A stretch of DNA of 64,000 bases from Actinomadura rudentiformis. GTDB taxonomy: Bacteria; Actinomycetota; Actinomycetes; Streptosporangiales; Streptosporangiaceae. This document shows positions 1 through 7,773 of this stretch, one piece after another. Made by a program: the position numbers and the translations under genes. Where the stretch lies: the NCBI RefSeq assembly GCF_008923185.1, contig NZ_WBMT01000019.1, positions 124,001-188,000 on the forward strand, read 5' to 3'. The notes beneath the pieces are model-generated. The model was not told the DNA's origin. It did no database searches and saw only the letters and a list, made by a program, of their open reading frames with translations. Numbering within the stretch: position 1 is the first letter of the stretch; every line of letters starts with the position of its first letter.

Positions 1-267
1 CTCCAGGTCACCGGTGACGAATCCGCCGCCGTGGAAGTAGACCAGCGCCGACACCGGCCCTCGCTGTTCCCTCGGCCGGTAGATCCGGACGGGCACCGGC
101 ACCCCGGCCGGGCCGGGGATCTCGCGATCCCCGACCTCGACCCGGGCGTCGGACACCGGCTCCGACAACGCCTCGACGAGCGCGCGCATGGCCTCCCGTG
201 CCCTGGCCGGGTCGGCCAAGCTCACGTACGGCATGCCGGCGAGGGCGCCGGTCAGCTCGGGATCCAT
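1..267 (-). CDS. Alpha/beta hydrolase (HSL/esterase-lipase family), N-terminal part
   Basis: The gene runs off the left edge; the 89 N-terminal residues are present, starting at an ATG at 265-267. The visible part ends in VYFHGGGFVTGDLE, where HGGG is the oxyanion-hole motif of the hormone-sensitive-lipase family of alpha/beta hydrolases. The nucleophile and the rest of the catalytic triad lie outside the window. It is the last visible gene of a minus-strand run, 14 bp after the secreted protein gene, so it may hydrolyse an ester or acetylated sugar released by that pathway. That role is inference; the fold assignment is firm. Confidence 0.85.
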   Translation of the reverse strand, partial: MDPELTGALAGMPYVSLADPARAREAMRALVEALSEPVSDARVEVGDREIPGPAGVPVPVRIYRPREQRGPVSALVYFHGGGFVTGDLE

Positions 268-281
268 CAGACTCTCTTCCT

Positions 282-1457
282 TCAGCCGCTGACCGGGAGG
301 TTGATGAAGCGCGGCCGGTAGATGCTGACGTTCTTGTAGTTGTCGTTCTCCGTGCCCTCGGTGGTGTCGAGGCTGTTGACGTTGTACGACACGACGATGT
401 TGTTCGAGGTCGTCATCGAGGCGTGGGCGTGGGCGTTGTAGGTGTAGATGTTCGGGTTGCCGGCGCCGGTCTCGGGCGTCCGGTAGACCGTCTTCTCGTC
501 GGTGAACGGCCCGGCGGGCGAGCAGGACAGATAGGTGTCGATCTCGGTGCTGAAGGCGTCCTTGGTGTCCTGGGTCAGCAGGATGTAGAAGTTGCCGCGC
601 TTGGACACGCTGAACTCGTTCGACACTCCGCTCAGCACCCTCACCGCGGCCGCCTCCGACGTGGAGTCGAAGTCGCCGCTCGAGGTGAGGTAGGTCCACG
701 TGCCGCGCAGGTCGGTGCCGGAGACCCGGGCGATGTAGAGGTGCTTGCCGGCGGTGCCGAGGTCCTCGGTGCCGTAGATGTAGGTGTAGCCGCCGTCCTT
801 GAGGAGCGCCGAGCCCCACATGATCTGCCGGCTGGACGGCAGGTCCGTCACGGAGACCGGCTGGTTGAGGTTGCTCGTCGAGAAGCGGGCGAGCACGTTC
901 TTCGTGAACTTGACGTCCCAGGCGCCCCTGATCCAGTACTCCCGGTAAGGCTGCTGCAACTCGCCGCCGTTCATGGTCATGTCGGCGGCCCAGTAGACGT
1001 GCGAGGGGGCGCGCGGAGGCAGCAGCGCGGTCGGGTTGGCCACCGTGCCGCCGTGCGCGGTGGTCATCGCACCGCTGGTGGACCGCACGACGAAGGTGTT
1101 GTTGGGGAACGGGGTGGTGCCGCCGTCCGCGATCGTCAGCGGCCGCCGGCCGTCGTTCACCTCGCCGAGGAAGGTGTCGGAGAAGCCGAAGACCGTCCGG
1201 CCGTCCGGCAGTTTCACCGAGTACGTGCTGTCGGCACCCGTCCAGTCGTCGAGCCGGGCGTTGCTGTTGCCGTACGTGGTGAACGCATTGTTGAGCGAGG
1301 TGTACGGGGAGGCCGTGCCGAAGGTCGGCGCGGTGCTGCCGTTGCACACCGGGGCGGCGGCAGCGGCGGAGGCGGAGGCGGGCGGGGCGAGGAAGACGGT
1401 GGCCAGGAGCGCGGAGGCCACGGTCGTTCGGGCAGCGTGCAGGGACAGGGAACGCAT
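282..1457 (-). CDS. Secreted propeller-like protein, DUF5005-type (copy 1)
   Basis: A 391-residue protein. An N-terminal Sec signal peptide (about residues 1-30, basic start, long hydrophobic Ala/Val/Leu stretch, ending in ASA) implies export. The mature part has repeated segments such as DDWTGADSTYS, FSDTFLGEVN and YNVNSLDTTEG, which resemble the DUF5005/DUF4185 glycosidase-like beta-propeller proteins; I assign this from memory of the family and no activity is certain. A clear Shine-Dalgarno AAGGAG lies 7 nt before the ATG. It is a paralogue of the protein at 4140-5408: the same motifs occur in the same order over the whole length. The two copies flank the lactonase, SDR and mutarotase-like genes, so a role in binding or cleaving the extracellular substrate of that pathway is likely. 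Confidence 0.75.
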   Translation of the reverse strand: MRSLSLHAARTTVASALLATVFLAPPASASAAAAAPVCNGSTAPTFGTASPYTSLNNAFTTYGNSNARLDDWTGADSTYSVKLPDGRTVFGFSDTFLGEVNDGRRPLTIADGGTTPFPNNTFVVRSTSGAMTTAHGGTVANPTALLPPRAPSHVYWAADMTMNGGELQQPYREYWIRGAWDVKFTKNVLARFSTSNLNQPVSVTDLPSSRQIMWGSALLKDGGYTYIYGTEDLGTAGKHLYIARVSGTDLRGTWTYLTSSGDFDSTSEAAAVRVLSGVSNEFSVSKRGNFYILLTQDTKDAFSTEIDTYLSCSPAGPFTDEKTVYRTPETGAGNPNIYTYNAHAHASMTTSNNIVVSYNVNSLDTTEGTENDNYKNVSIYRPRFINLPVSG

Positions 1458-1504
1458 GCGAAAACTCCTTGTGGGGGGTGAAAAGGAGATCTAGTAGGGG
1501 CGAT

Positions 1505-2320
1505 CTAGAGGTCGATCGCGCTGATGTGCCAGCGGCCGAGGTTCGCCACGTACGCCGTGGTCCCCTTGAACGCCAGGTTGGTCGGGTGGCAGAGAAGGTG
1601 GGCGGTGGGGTCGTGGGAGACGACTTCGACCTCGCTGTCCGTACGCACGCGCAGCACCTTGCTGGGCTCGTAGCAGGCGACGTAGAGGAGGCCGTCGGGG
1701 CCGAAGGCGATCCCGTCGGGGACGGTGCCGGGCAGCTCGACGACGGTGCTCCGCTGCCCCACGCTGCCGTCCGCGCGGATCTCCACGCGGGTGACGCCGG
1801 GCATGAACGACTCGACGACATAGAGAGAGGACTCGTCCGGCGCGAGCGCGAGCCCGTTCGCGAACGCCATCGGGCGTTCGTCCCAGACCTCGCCGGACCC
1901 GTCCAGCCCGTACCGGAACACCGCGGGTCCCGGCTCGTCCAGCTGGCGGCTGTCAGAGACGTACATCCGGCTCTGAGAGTCGAACACCGCGTAGTTGGGG
2001 TTGCGGAACCGATGGCCGCCCGCCCCGTCGGCGAACAGCTCCACCTTGCCCGTGGCCAGGTCGAGCCGGAACACCCCGGGATGGACGATGTCGCAGATGA
2101 ACAGAGAGGAGGCGGTCGGGTCGAACGCGATGCCGAGCACGAAACCGTTGGTGGTCGCGATCTGCTCGATCCTCGTGCCCGCCGGGTCGATGCGGAAGAT
2201 CTGCCCGGCCTCGCCGCCGCACCAGACGCTGCCGTCCACCGGGTGCACGGCGACGCCCTCGGGATGGTCCAGCCGCGGGCTGGTGAACAGTCCGTCGAAG
2301 AACACTCGGGTGCTGGGCAT
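1505..2320 (-). CDS. SMP-30/gluconolactonase family lactonase
   Basis: A 271-residue six-bladed propeller enzyme of the SMP-30/regucalcin/gluconolactonase family, which hydrolyses sugar lactones using a divalent metal. Family signatures are HPEG at residues 19-22 (the metal-binding Glu), NPN near residue 100 and VPDGIAF in the C-terminal half (metal-binding Asp). The ATG at 2318-2320 overlaps the SDR stop codon by 1 nt (TGATG), which fixes the start and implies translational coupling. An upstream in-frame extension would run through the SDR gene and is rejected. Placed after an SDR dehydrogenase and before a KDG-type kinase, it fits the lactone-opening step of an oxidative sugar pathway. Confidence 0.9.
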   Translation of the reverse strand: MPSTRVFFDGLFTSPRLDHPEGVAVHPVDGSVWCGGEAGQIFRIDPAGTRIEQIATTNGFVLGIAFDPTASSLFICDIVHPGVFRLDLATGKVELFADGAGGHRFRNPNYAVFDSQSRMYVSDSRQLDEPGPAVFRYGLDGSGEVWDERPMAFANGLALAPDESSLYVVESFMPGVTRVEIRADGSVGQRSTVVELPGTVPDGIAFGPDGLLYVACYEPSKVLRVRTDSEVEVVSHDPTAHLLCHPTNLAFKGTTAYVANLGRWHISAIDL

Positions 2321-3165
2321 CAGACCTCCGGCAGCGCTGCGGGGTTGCGGGCGAGCAGGCCGCCGTCGACGCGGTGCTCGGCCCCGGTGATGAACGACGA
2401 GCGCGGCCCGGCGAGGAACGCCACCAGCTCGGCGACCTCCTCGGCCCGCGCGACCCGGCCGAGCGGATGGGCGCGGCCCCACTCGGCGACCTGGTCGTCC
2501 TGGCTCGTGTCGCCGCGGAACAGGTCCGCGGCCCAACGCAGCATCGGGGTGTCCACGGAGCCGGGGCACACCACGTTCGCCCTGATGCCGTCGGCTGCGT
2601 GATCCAGGGCCATCGCGCGGGTGAGCCCGTTGATGGCCGACTTGCTCGCGGTGTACGCGGCGACCCGGTCCTGGGAGGCGAAGGCCTGGACCGACGACAT
2701 CGTGACGATCGTCCCGCCGCGGCGCCGCCGCAGCTCGGGGACGGCCGCCCTGCAGACGAGGAAGACGCCCTTGAGGTTGACGCCGAGCACCTCGTCCCAG
2801 AGCTCCTCGGTGGTGTCCTCCACGGTGCCGTACCGCTGGATGCCGGCGCAGGTCACCACCGTGTCGAGCCCGCCGTGGCGTTCGACCGCCAGGCCGACGA
2901 GGCCGTTCATCTGCGCGGCGTCGGTGACATCGGCGACGACCCCGGTGACGTCATGTTCCTTGTCCCGGAGCTGTGTCTCGGCCGCGCGGACCGACTCCTC
3001 GTCCAGCCCGCAGAAGACCACCGCGGCACCGCCTGCGGCCAGCCGTTCGACGACCGCCCGGCCGATCCCGAGCGAACCTCCCGTCACGACGGCGACCTTG
3101 CCGCCGAACTCCCCGCTCAATGGCCCTCCGCTCAATGCCCCACCGCTCAGTGCCCCGCCGTTCAA
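2320..3165 (-). CDS. Short-chain dehydrogenase/reductase, probable sugar dehydrogenase
   Basis: A 281-residue classical SDR. TGGSLGIG at residues 28-35 is the NAD(P)-binding glycine motif, and YTASK with an upstream Ser forms the catalytic site. The start is a TTG at 3163-3165: its TTGA overlaps the previous gene's TGA by 4 nt and a GGAG lies 5 nt upstream. The first 18 residues are an unusual Gly/Ala/Leu/Ser repeat (ALSGG units) encoded by 15-bp tandem repeats, absent from normal SDRs; a later start cannot be excluded. In context it would oxidise a sugar to its lactone for the coupled SMP-30 protein. The substrate cannot be read from the sequence. Confidence 0.88.
   Translation of the reverse strand: MNGGALSGGALSGGPLSGEFGGKVAVVTGGSLGIGRAVVERLAAGGAAVVFCGLDEESVRAAETQLRDKEHDVTGVVADVTDAAQMNGLVGLAVERHGGLDTVVTCAGIQRYGTVEDTTEELWDEVLGVNLKGVFLVCRAAVPELRRRRGGTIVTMSSVQAFASQDRVAAYTASKSAINGLTRAMALDHAADGIRANVVCPGSVDTPMLRWAADLFRGDTSQDDQVAEWGRAHPLGRVARAEEVAELVAFLAGPRSSFITGAEHRVDGGLLARNPAALPEV
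3115..3159. repeat. Three 15-bp tandem repeats in the 5' end of the SDR gene
   Basis: Three consecutive 15-bp units (3115-3129, 3130-3144, 3145-3159), each beginning GCTCA on the plus strand, differ at a few positions. They keep the reading frame and encode the ALSGG-type repeats at the SDR N-terminus, so slippage would change the length of the N-terminus without a frameshift. Confidence 0.8.
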
Positions 3166-4136
3166 TTCCGCTCCTCAAGGACGCTCGCGCGCAGCCACAG
3201 CGGCCTGGTCTCGTGCGGCCGCAGCGTGAGGGCCGATCCGTTCCGCACCGCCTCGGCCAGCCCCTCGGTCGGGTGACCGGCGAACGGCTCCAGACCGACC
3301 ACGTAGGCCCGTCCCCACCAGGGATGCTCTCGGGATGCGCCCAGCTCGCGCCACACCCAGAGGTGCCGCAGCACGGTCGCGTCCCAGCCGACCCGGAGCC
3401 CGAGCCCGTCCACCGGATCGGTGATCTCGTACCAGCCGTCCGGCCCGAAGCCGGTGAGGTAGTGGATGTCGCTCGGCCGGCCGTAGTCGGGGACCACGGT
3501 CAGCTCCTTCTCGGCGACCACGGGATCGGCCTCGACCTCCGCCGGCAGCCGGATGCGGTGCCCGGGAAGCAGGAACGGGGCGCCGAAGACGATGTGGTGG
3601 CCCCACATGACCTCCAGCTCCACCCCGGACTCGTTCGTCAGCTCCTCGTCGATGAGGAGCTCGGGCCGCCCGGAGACCAGCCGGAACGTCTTGGTCACGC
3701 GCAGCGGCATCCGCCGGGCGCGCACGCTCAGCCGCACCGCGATCTCGCCCGGGTCGTCGGTCACGATCTCCACGTCCCAGGGCAGCCCGGCCACCTCGCC
3801 GTGCTGCGCGAGCGCCGCACCCCGGTAGGTGCTCGGCAGGCCGCCGTTGGGCAGCACCTCCTGCCAGCCGCCCTCGTAGTGGTCGAGGAAGGCCGCCACG
3901 TCGTCGGAGGCGCCGCCCGCCACGTCGCGGGGGTTGCGGATCCCGTCCGGCGCCAGCCACACGAAGTCCATGTCCCGCCGCTTGTAGCAGAACTCGGCGA
4001 CGTCACCGCCCTTGTCCGCCAGCACGGTGACCCGCAGCAGTTCGTTCTCCAGCACCACGGCGCGCAGGCCGAACCAGATGATCTCGTGCAGCCGGGCACC
4101 CCAGTTGCGGGCCGGGCGGTGACGTCGGTGACTCAT
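3162..4136 (-). CDS. DUF4432/aldose-epimerase-like protein (galactose mutarotase fold)
   Basis: A 324-residue cytoplasmic protein with no signal peptide. Its pattern (an N-terminal strand region reading RVTVLADKGGDVAEF, a central MWGHHIVFGAPFL with two His, and a C-terminal WWGRAYVVGLEPF) matches the DUF4432 group of the galactose-mutarotase superfamily, which act as mutarotases or related carbohydrate isomerases. The paired His and the acidic residues are candidates for the active site. It starts 3 bp after the secreted paralogue's stop and overlaps the SDR start by 4 nt, so the genes form one tight operon. An anomer- or epimer-interconverting step ahead of the SDR is inferred. Confidence 0.72.
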   Translation of the reverse strand: MSHRRHRPARNWGARLHEIIWFGLRAVVLENELLRVTVLADKGGDVAEFCYKRRDMDFVWLAPDGIRNPRDVAGGASDDVAAFLDHYEGGWQEVLPNGGLPSTYRGAALAQHGEVAGLPWDVEIVTDDPGEIAVRLSVRARRMPLRVTKTFRLVSGRPELLIDEELTNESGVELEVMWGHHIVFGAPFLLPGHRIRLPAEVEADPVVAEKELTVVPDYGRPSDIHYLTGFGPDGWYEITDPVDGLGLRVGWDATVLRHLWVWRELGASREHPWWGRAYVVGLEPFAGHPTEGLAEAVRNGSALTLRPHETRPLWLRASVLEERN

Positions 4137-4139
4137 CGG

Positions 4140-5408
4140 TCAGCGGAACCTCACGTCGACGAAACGAGGGCGGTAGATGCTGCTGTCCTTGTAGTGGTCG
4201 GTGTTCTTCAGGCTGTTGACGTTGTACGACACCACGATGCGGCCCTTGGAGCTGAGCTCGGGGTGCGCATGGGCGTTGTAGGTGAAGACGTTGGCGTTCT
4301 TGTAGGTGCCGGTCAGCCCGGTCTCGGGTGTGGTGTAGACGGTCGTCTTACCGGTGAACGGGCCCTGCGGCGAGCAGGAGTAGTACGCCACGATCTTGGT
4401 GCTGAAGATCTCGGTCGTGTCCTGGGTGATGAGCACGTATCCGCGGCCCAGCCTGCTGACGCTGTACTCGTTGGCGACGCCGTCCATCACGCGGACCGAG
4501 TCGGCCTCGCGCTTCGACCAGCCCTTGCCCGTGTAGAACTCCCAGCGGCTCTTCAAGCTGTCGCCCCGGACACGGGCGAGGTGCATGTACTTGCTGGTGC
4601 CCTTGTCCTCGACGCCGTAGATATAGATCGTGCGGCCTGAGCGTTCCAGCCAGGACGCCCAGGAGATGCCCTTGCTGGAGGGCAGCGGGGTCACGCTGGT
4701 GGGCTTGGAGAGGCGCTTGGGCGAGAACTGCGCGAGCACGTTCCGGTGCCAGCGCCAGTCCCAGAGGCCGGGGCCGAAACGCTCGTACTCCTGGTAGGTG
4801 GCCTGGACCTTGCCGCCTGCGGTGATGGCGTCCCCGGCCCAGTACCAGTGCTTCTTGTCACGCGGCGGCATGATCGCCTTGGGAGCGCTCTTGGTGCCGC
4901 CGGTGACGGTGGTCAGCTTCTTGCCGTCCTTGACCACGAACGTGTTGTTGAGGAACGGCGTGGTGCCGCCCTCCTCGATCACCGGTGACCGCGAGCCGTC
5001 CTTGTTCACCTTGCCGAGGAAGGTGTCGGAGAAGACGAAGGCGAGCCGGCCGTCGGGCAGCGTCGTCGAGTAGGTGCCGTCAGCGCCCGTCCAGTCGTCG
5101 ACCCGCCTGTTGTCGGTCGCGTACCTGGTGAAGAGCCCGTTGAGCTCGGCGTCCGGCTGCGATCCGGCGAAAGCCGGCATCCGTGCGCCGTCGCAGACGA
5201 GGGGCGCCGCCGCAGCCGCCGCAGCCGTCCGCGGTTGGGCGGCGGACGCCTGGCTCGGCTTGGGCGGTGCCGCGTTCGCCGGAACGAACGCGGTCGTGGA
5301 CAGGGCGAGGGTCAGGACACCGGCAACGAGGCCGAACCGTCCGTTGTGTCTACTTCTGTCGCGGGGGGTGGGTTTCCGCACGTGCACCTCACGGGTCTCG
5401 TCGATCAC
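4140..5408 (-). CDS. Secreted propeller-like protein, DUF5005-type (copy 2)
   Basis: A 422-residue paralogue of the protein at 282-1457, sharing DDWTGADGTYS, FSDTFLGKVN, NNTFVV and YNAHAH...VVSYNVNSL in the same order. The N-terminus has a basic stretch, then a hydrophobic core (FGLVAGVLTLALSTTAF) ending in ANA, a Sec signal peptide. The GTG at 5406-5408 is the longest start; GTG codons at 5385-5387 or 5379-5381 would also leave an intact signal peptide, and no good ribosome-binding site decides. It is the first gene of the minus-strand operon and is divergent from the kinase, with the shared 21-bp element between them. Function unknown; extracellular carbohydrate recognition or cleavage is the most likely role. 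Confidence 0.75.
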   Translation of the reverse strand: MIDETREVHVRKPTPRDRSRHNGRFGLVAGVLTLALSTTAFVPANAAPPKPSQASAAQPRTAAAAAAAPLVCDGARMPAFAGSQPDAELNGLFTRYATDNRRVDDWTGADGTYSTTLPDGRLAFVFSDTFLGKVNKDGSRSPVIEEGGTTPFLNNTFVVKDGKKLTTVTGGTKSAPKAIMPPRDKKHWYWAGDAITAGGKVQATYQEYERFGPGLWDWRWHRNVLAQFSPKRLSKPTSVTPLPSSKGISWASWLERSGRTIYIYGVEDKGTSKYMHLARVRGDSLKSRWEFYTGKGWSKREADSVRVMDGVANEYSVSRLGRGYVLITQDTTEIFSTKIVAYYSCSPQGPFTGKTTVYTTPETGLTGTYKNANVFTYNAHAHPELSSKGRIVVSYNVNSLKNTDHYKDSSIYRPRFVDVRFR

Positions 5409-5436
5409 GATTCCATGGAGCTAGAAGTTTGGTCAT

Positions 5437-5457
5437 TAGATGACTTGTTGTCTAGAT
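5437..5457 (+). promoter_or_regulatory. Conserved 21-bp operator-like element, copy 1
   Basis: Lies between the divergent secreted-protein gene and the kinase gene. It has the imperfect inverted arms TTAGA (from 5436) and TCTAG around a 10-nt spacer TGACTTGTTG, and matches the element at 7150-7170 at 20 of 21 positions when that one is read on the minus strand. The TCTAGA core is common in sites of GntR/HutC-type repressors, but no regulator gene sits beside it. Confidence 0.7.
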
Positions 5458-5471
5458 GTATCGTGCTGCGC

Positions 5472-6380
5472 ATGACGACCCGTGTGGCCCTGATCGGTGA
5501 GTGCATGATCGAGCTTCGGCATCTGTCGGCGGACCGGCTCGCGCTGGGCTACGCCGGAGATGTCTTCAACACGGCCGCCTACCTCGTGCGCAGCGCAGAG
5601 CCCGGCGCGGTCGACGTCCAATTCGTCTCGGTCACCGGAGACGACCCGTACAGCCTGGCCATGCGCGAGCACTGGCGCGCGTACGGTGTGCACGACACGT
5701 ACACGCGCACCCTCCCCGGCGGGAAGGCCGGGCTGTACCTGATCCGGACCGACGCTCGTGGCGAACGCACATTCCAGCACTACCGGCGCGGATCGGCCGC
5801 CCGCGAGCTGTTCGGCGCCGGCCAGCCCGCCGAGATCGACGAGGCGATCGCCTCCCACGACCTCGTCTACCTGTCCGGCATCACCCTCTCGATCATGACC
5901 CCGGCCGCCCGCGCCCGCCTCGTCGACGTCCTCGCCGAGACCCGCCGGCGCGGCGGCCGCGTCGCGTACGACGGCAACTACCGCCCCAGCGGCTGGTCGT
6001 CGCCCCGCGCCGCCGCCGACGCCGCCGACACCGTCCTCGCGCACACCGACATCGCGCTCCCGAGCCTGGACGACGACCGCCTCCTCCACGGCGACACCAA
6101 CGCGGACGCCTGCATCACCCGCCTGCGGGAAGCCGGCGTCCGCGAAATCGTGGTCAAGCTCGGCGAGCGGGGCTGCGTCATCGCCGACGAACGTTCGGCC
6201 GAGCCGATTCCCGCCGTCCCCGAAGCAACGGTCGTCGACACCACCTCCGCAGGAGACGCGTTCAACGGTGCCTACCTTGCCGCCCGCCTCGCCGGCACCG
6301 CCCCACGTCCCGCCGCCGAAGCCGGAGCGCGGCTGGCCGCCGAAGTCATCGGCCACCCCGGCGCCCTCCTCCCCGCCTAG
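5472..6380 (+). CDS. kdgK: PfkB-family 2-dehydro-3-deoxygluconokinase-type kinase
   Basis: A 302-residue ribokinase-fold sugar kinase. The N-terminus (ALIGECMIEL, then GYAGDVFNTA at residues 27-36) is typical of KDG kinases, and DTTSAGDAFNG at residues 256-266 is the PfkB signature 2 with catalytic Asp262. The family phosphorylates 2-keto-3-deoxy sugar acids. The ATG at 5472 is chosen because homologues start just before the first strand; it has no ribosome-binding site, and a GTG at 5463 is also possible, so leaderless translation may apply. It shares a CTAG with the convergent PhyH gene, both stop codons lying in the same four bases. No matching dehydratase or KDPG aldolase is in view, so the route is incomplete here. 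Confidence 0.85.
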   Translation: MTTRVALIGECMIELRHLSADRLALGYAGDVFNTAAYLVRSAEPGAVDVQFVSVTGDDPYSLAMREHWRAYGVHDTYTRTLPGGKAGLYLIRTDARGERTFQHYRRGSAARELFGAGQPAEIDEAIASHDLVYLSGITLSIMTPAARARLVDVLAETRRRGGRVAYDGNYRPSGWSSPRAAADAADTVLAHTDIALPSLDDDRLLHGDTNADACITRLREAGVREIVVKLGERGCVIADERSAEPIPAVPEATVVDTTSAGDAFNGAYLAARLAGTAPRPAAEAGARLAAEVIGHPGALLPA

Positions 6381-7138
6381 GCCCAGGCGGGGGCGTCGGC
6401 GAAGGGGAAGTGTTCTCCCTCGATGTAGCGCGGCTTCGGCTGGTAGGTATTGACGCCGGGATTTCCGCGCAGGTGGAGGGCGCTCGGGAACGGCTGCGGC
6501 TCGGCGGTGATCCGGGTCGAGGTGGGGATGTAGCGGATGGTCAGGCCGCAGCGCCGGTGGGGCGAGGTGTTGGCGTTGCTGCCGTGCATGATCGACGGGT
6601 GGTGGACCTCCACGTCGCCGGGGTCGAGGACCATGTCGACCGCCTTCGACTCGTCCACGGTCACGTCGCTCTCCACGTTGAAGACGGCGCCGTCGCCTTC
6701 GCGTTCCCTAACGGCGTGCAGTTCCTCCCGGTGGGTGCCGGGGATGACGCGCAGGCAGCCGTTCTCGGGGGTCGAGCGGTCCACGGCGAGCCAGAGCGTG
6801 ACGACGTTCATCGGATCCAGGGGCCAGAACGCGCCGTCCTGGTGCCAGAGCACCGCCTTGCCCGTGTGCGGCGGCTTGGCGATGTAGTGCGAGGCGAACA
6901 GCGCGATGTCGGGGCCGATGAACTTCTCGGCGATGTCCAGCAGCCTGTCGTCGGAGACCAGCCGGACCCAGAACGGGTCGCGGGCGACGAGCTCGGTGGA
7001 CAGGTCCTCGCCGCTGCGTCCGGGGTACCGCTCCTGCAGCCAGCGGACATGCTGGTCGGCCTCGGCGATCAGTTCCGCGTCGAGCACGTTCCGGAAGATC
7101 GCGTAACCGTCCGTGTCGAACTTATCCATGAGATCCAT
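6377..7138 (-). CDS. Phytanoyl-CoA dioxygenase (PhyH) family Fe(II)/2-oxoglutarate oxygenase
   Basis: A protein of about 253 residues with the non-heme iron facial triad of the PhyH family: HQD in VLWHQDGAFWPL (H-x-D), the distal His in HHPSIMHGSNAN, and a 2-oxoglutarate-binding Arg in GLTIRYIPTS. The ATG at 7136-7138 is preferred; a TTG at 7162 would place the start inside the 21-bp operator, and another ATG follows at 7127-7129. There is no clear ribosome-binding site, so the mRNA may be leaderless. The shared operator ties it to the sugar locus, where it could hydroxylate or oxidatively cleave an intermediate. Its substrate is unknown. Confidence 0.85.
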   Translation of the reverse strand: MDLMDKFDTDGYAIFRNVLDAELIAEADQHVRWLQERYPGRSGEDLSTELVARDPFWVRLVSDDRLLDIAEKFIGPDIALFASHYIAKPPHTGKAVLWHQDGAFWPLDPMNVVTLWLAVDRSTPENGCLRVIPGTHREELHAVREREGDGAVFNVESDVTVDESKAVDMVLDPGDVEVHHPSIMHGSNANTSPHRRCGLTIRYIPTSTRITAEPQPFPSALHLRGNPGVNTYQPKPRYIEGEHFPFADAPAWA

Positions 7139-7149
7139 GGCCGCAACAT

Positions 7150-7170
7150 ATCTAGAGAACAAGTCATCTA
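7150..7170 (-). promoter_or_regulatory. Conserved 21-bp operator-like element, copy 2
   Basis: Read on the minus strand this matches the element at 5437-5457 at 20 of 21 positions. With one flanking base it shows perfect CTAGA / TCTAG inverted arms around TGACTTGTTC. It sits immediately upstream of the PhyH start, where a repressor would block initiation. Confidence 0.7.
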
Positions 7171-7344
7171 GTCAATAGACCGGCACGATCCAACGTGATC
7201 ATTTCCTCGAGGTTGTCACGTTTGAAGCGAGAACAACCGTGTCGGTCCGCGAATCCGTGGGAAAGCCACGCGCGCCGAAGTCTCGCCCGGGGCTCCGCAC
7301 GCGGTAGTTTCGAAGCAGCGGGACTATCCCAGTTAGGGAGTGAC

Positions 7345-7773
7345 GTGACCGAGGAAACCGCTGCGATGCCGGCCAGTACGAAGTTGTCCCTGCGCGACGT
7401 GGTGACGGTGAAGTTGCCCGCCGCCAGTGCCTACCTGTCCGTCCTGAGAACCGCCACGGCGGGCCTCGCGGCCAGGCTGGACTTCACGCTGGACGAGATC
7501 GAGGACCTGCGCATCGCCATCGATGAAGCGTGTGCGATGCTGCTCGCCCAGGCGGTCCCCGGGACCGACCTGACATGCGAGTTCGAACTGACCGGAGACG
7601 CCATGCGGATCTCGGTGTCGGTGCTGACCGTCGAAGGCAGGGAACCCAGCCGCGACACCTTCGCCTGGACCGTTCTCTCCTCGCTGGCCGGAGAGGTCGA
7701 CTCCCGCGTGGGTGCTGACGACCGGGTGACCGTGACGTTGCAGAAGCGCCGCGGCGCGGCGGGGGCCCCGTGA
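7345..7773 (+). CDS. Anti-sigma regulatory factor, RsbW/ATP-binding (HATPase) family
   Basis: A 142-residue protein with the order seen in RsbW/SpoIIAB-type serine kinases: VKLPAASAYLSVLRTATAGLAARLDFTLDEIEDLRIAIDEA, in which the IDEACAM segment corresponds to the N box of the GHKL ATPase. The later G boxes are weak. The GTG at 7345 follows AGGGAG by 4 nt and keeps the full domain. It overlaps the sigma factor gene by 4 nt (GTGA), so the pair is co-translated. In this family the kinase binds and inhibits the SigB/F-type sigma factor and releases it when a STAS antagonist is dephosphorylated; a STAS protein is present far away at 51430-51846. Confidence 0.82.
   Translation: MTEETAAMPASTKLSLRDVVTVKLPAASAYLSVLRTATAGLAARLDFTLDEIEDLRIAIDEACAMLLAQAVPGTDLTCEFELTGDAMRISVSVLTVEGREPSRDTFAWTVLSSLAGEVDSRVGADDRVTVTLQKRRGAAGAP

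Noticed and set aside
198..1481. Long plus-strand frame of 427 codons
   Set aside because: It is a shadow of the minus-strand secreted protein gene; composition (Arg/Val/Gly/His-rich) and lack of motifs show it is not coding.
5446..5461. DasR-type site in the 21-bp element
   Set aside because: Only the TCTAGA core matches; the flanking bases of the DasR consensus are absent.
5501..7171. Plus-strand frame of 556 codons over the kinase and PhyH genes
   Set aside because: Arg/Pro-rich shadow; the kinase and PhyH frames carry clear catalytic motifs.
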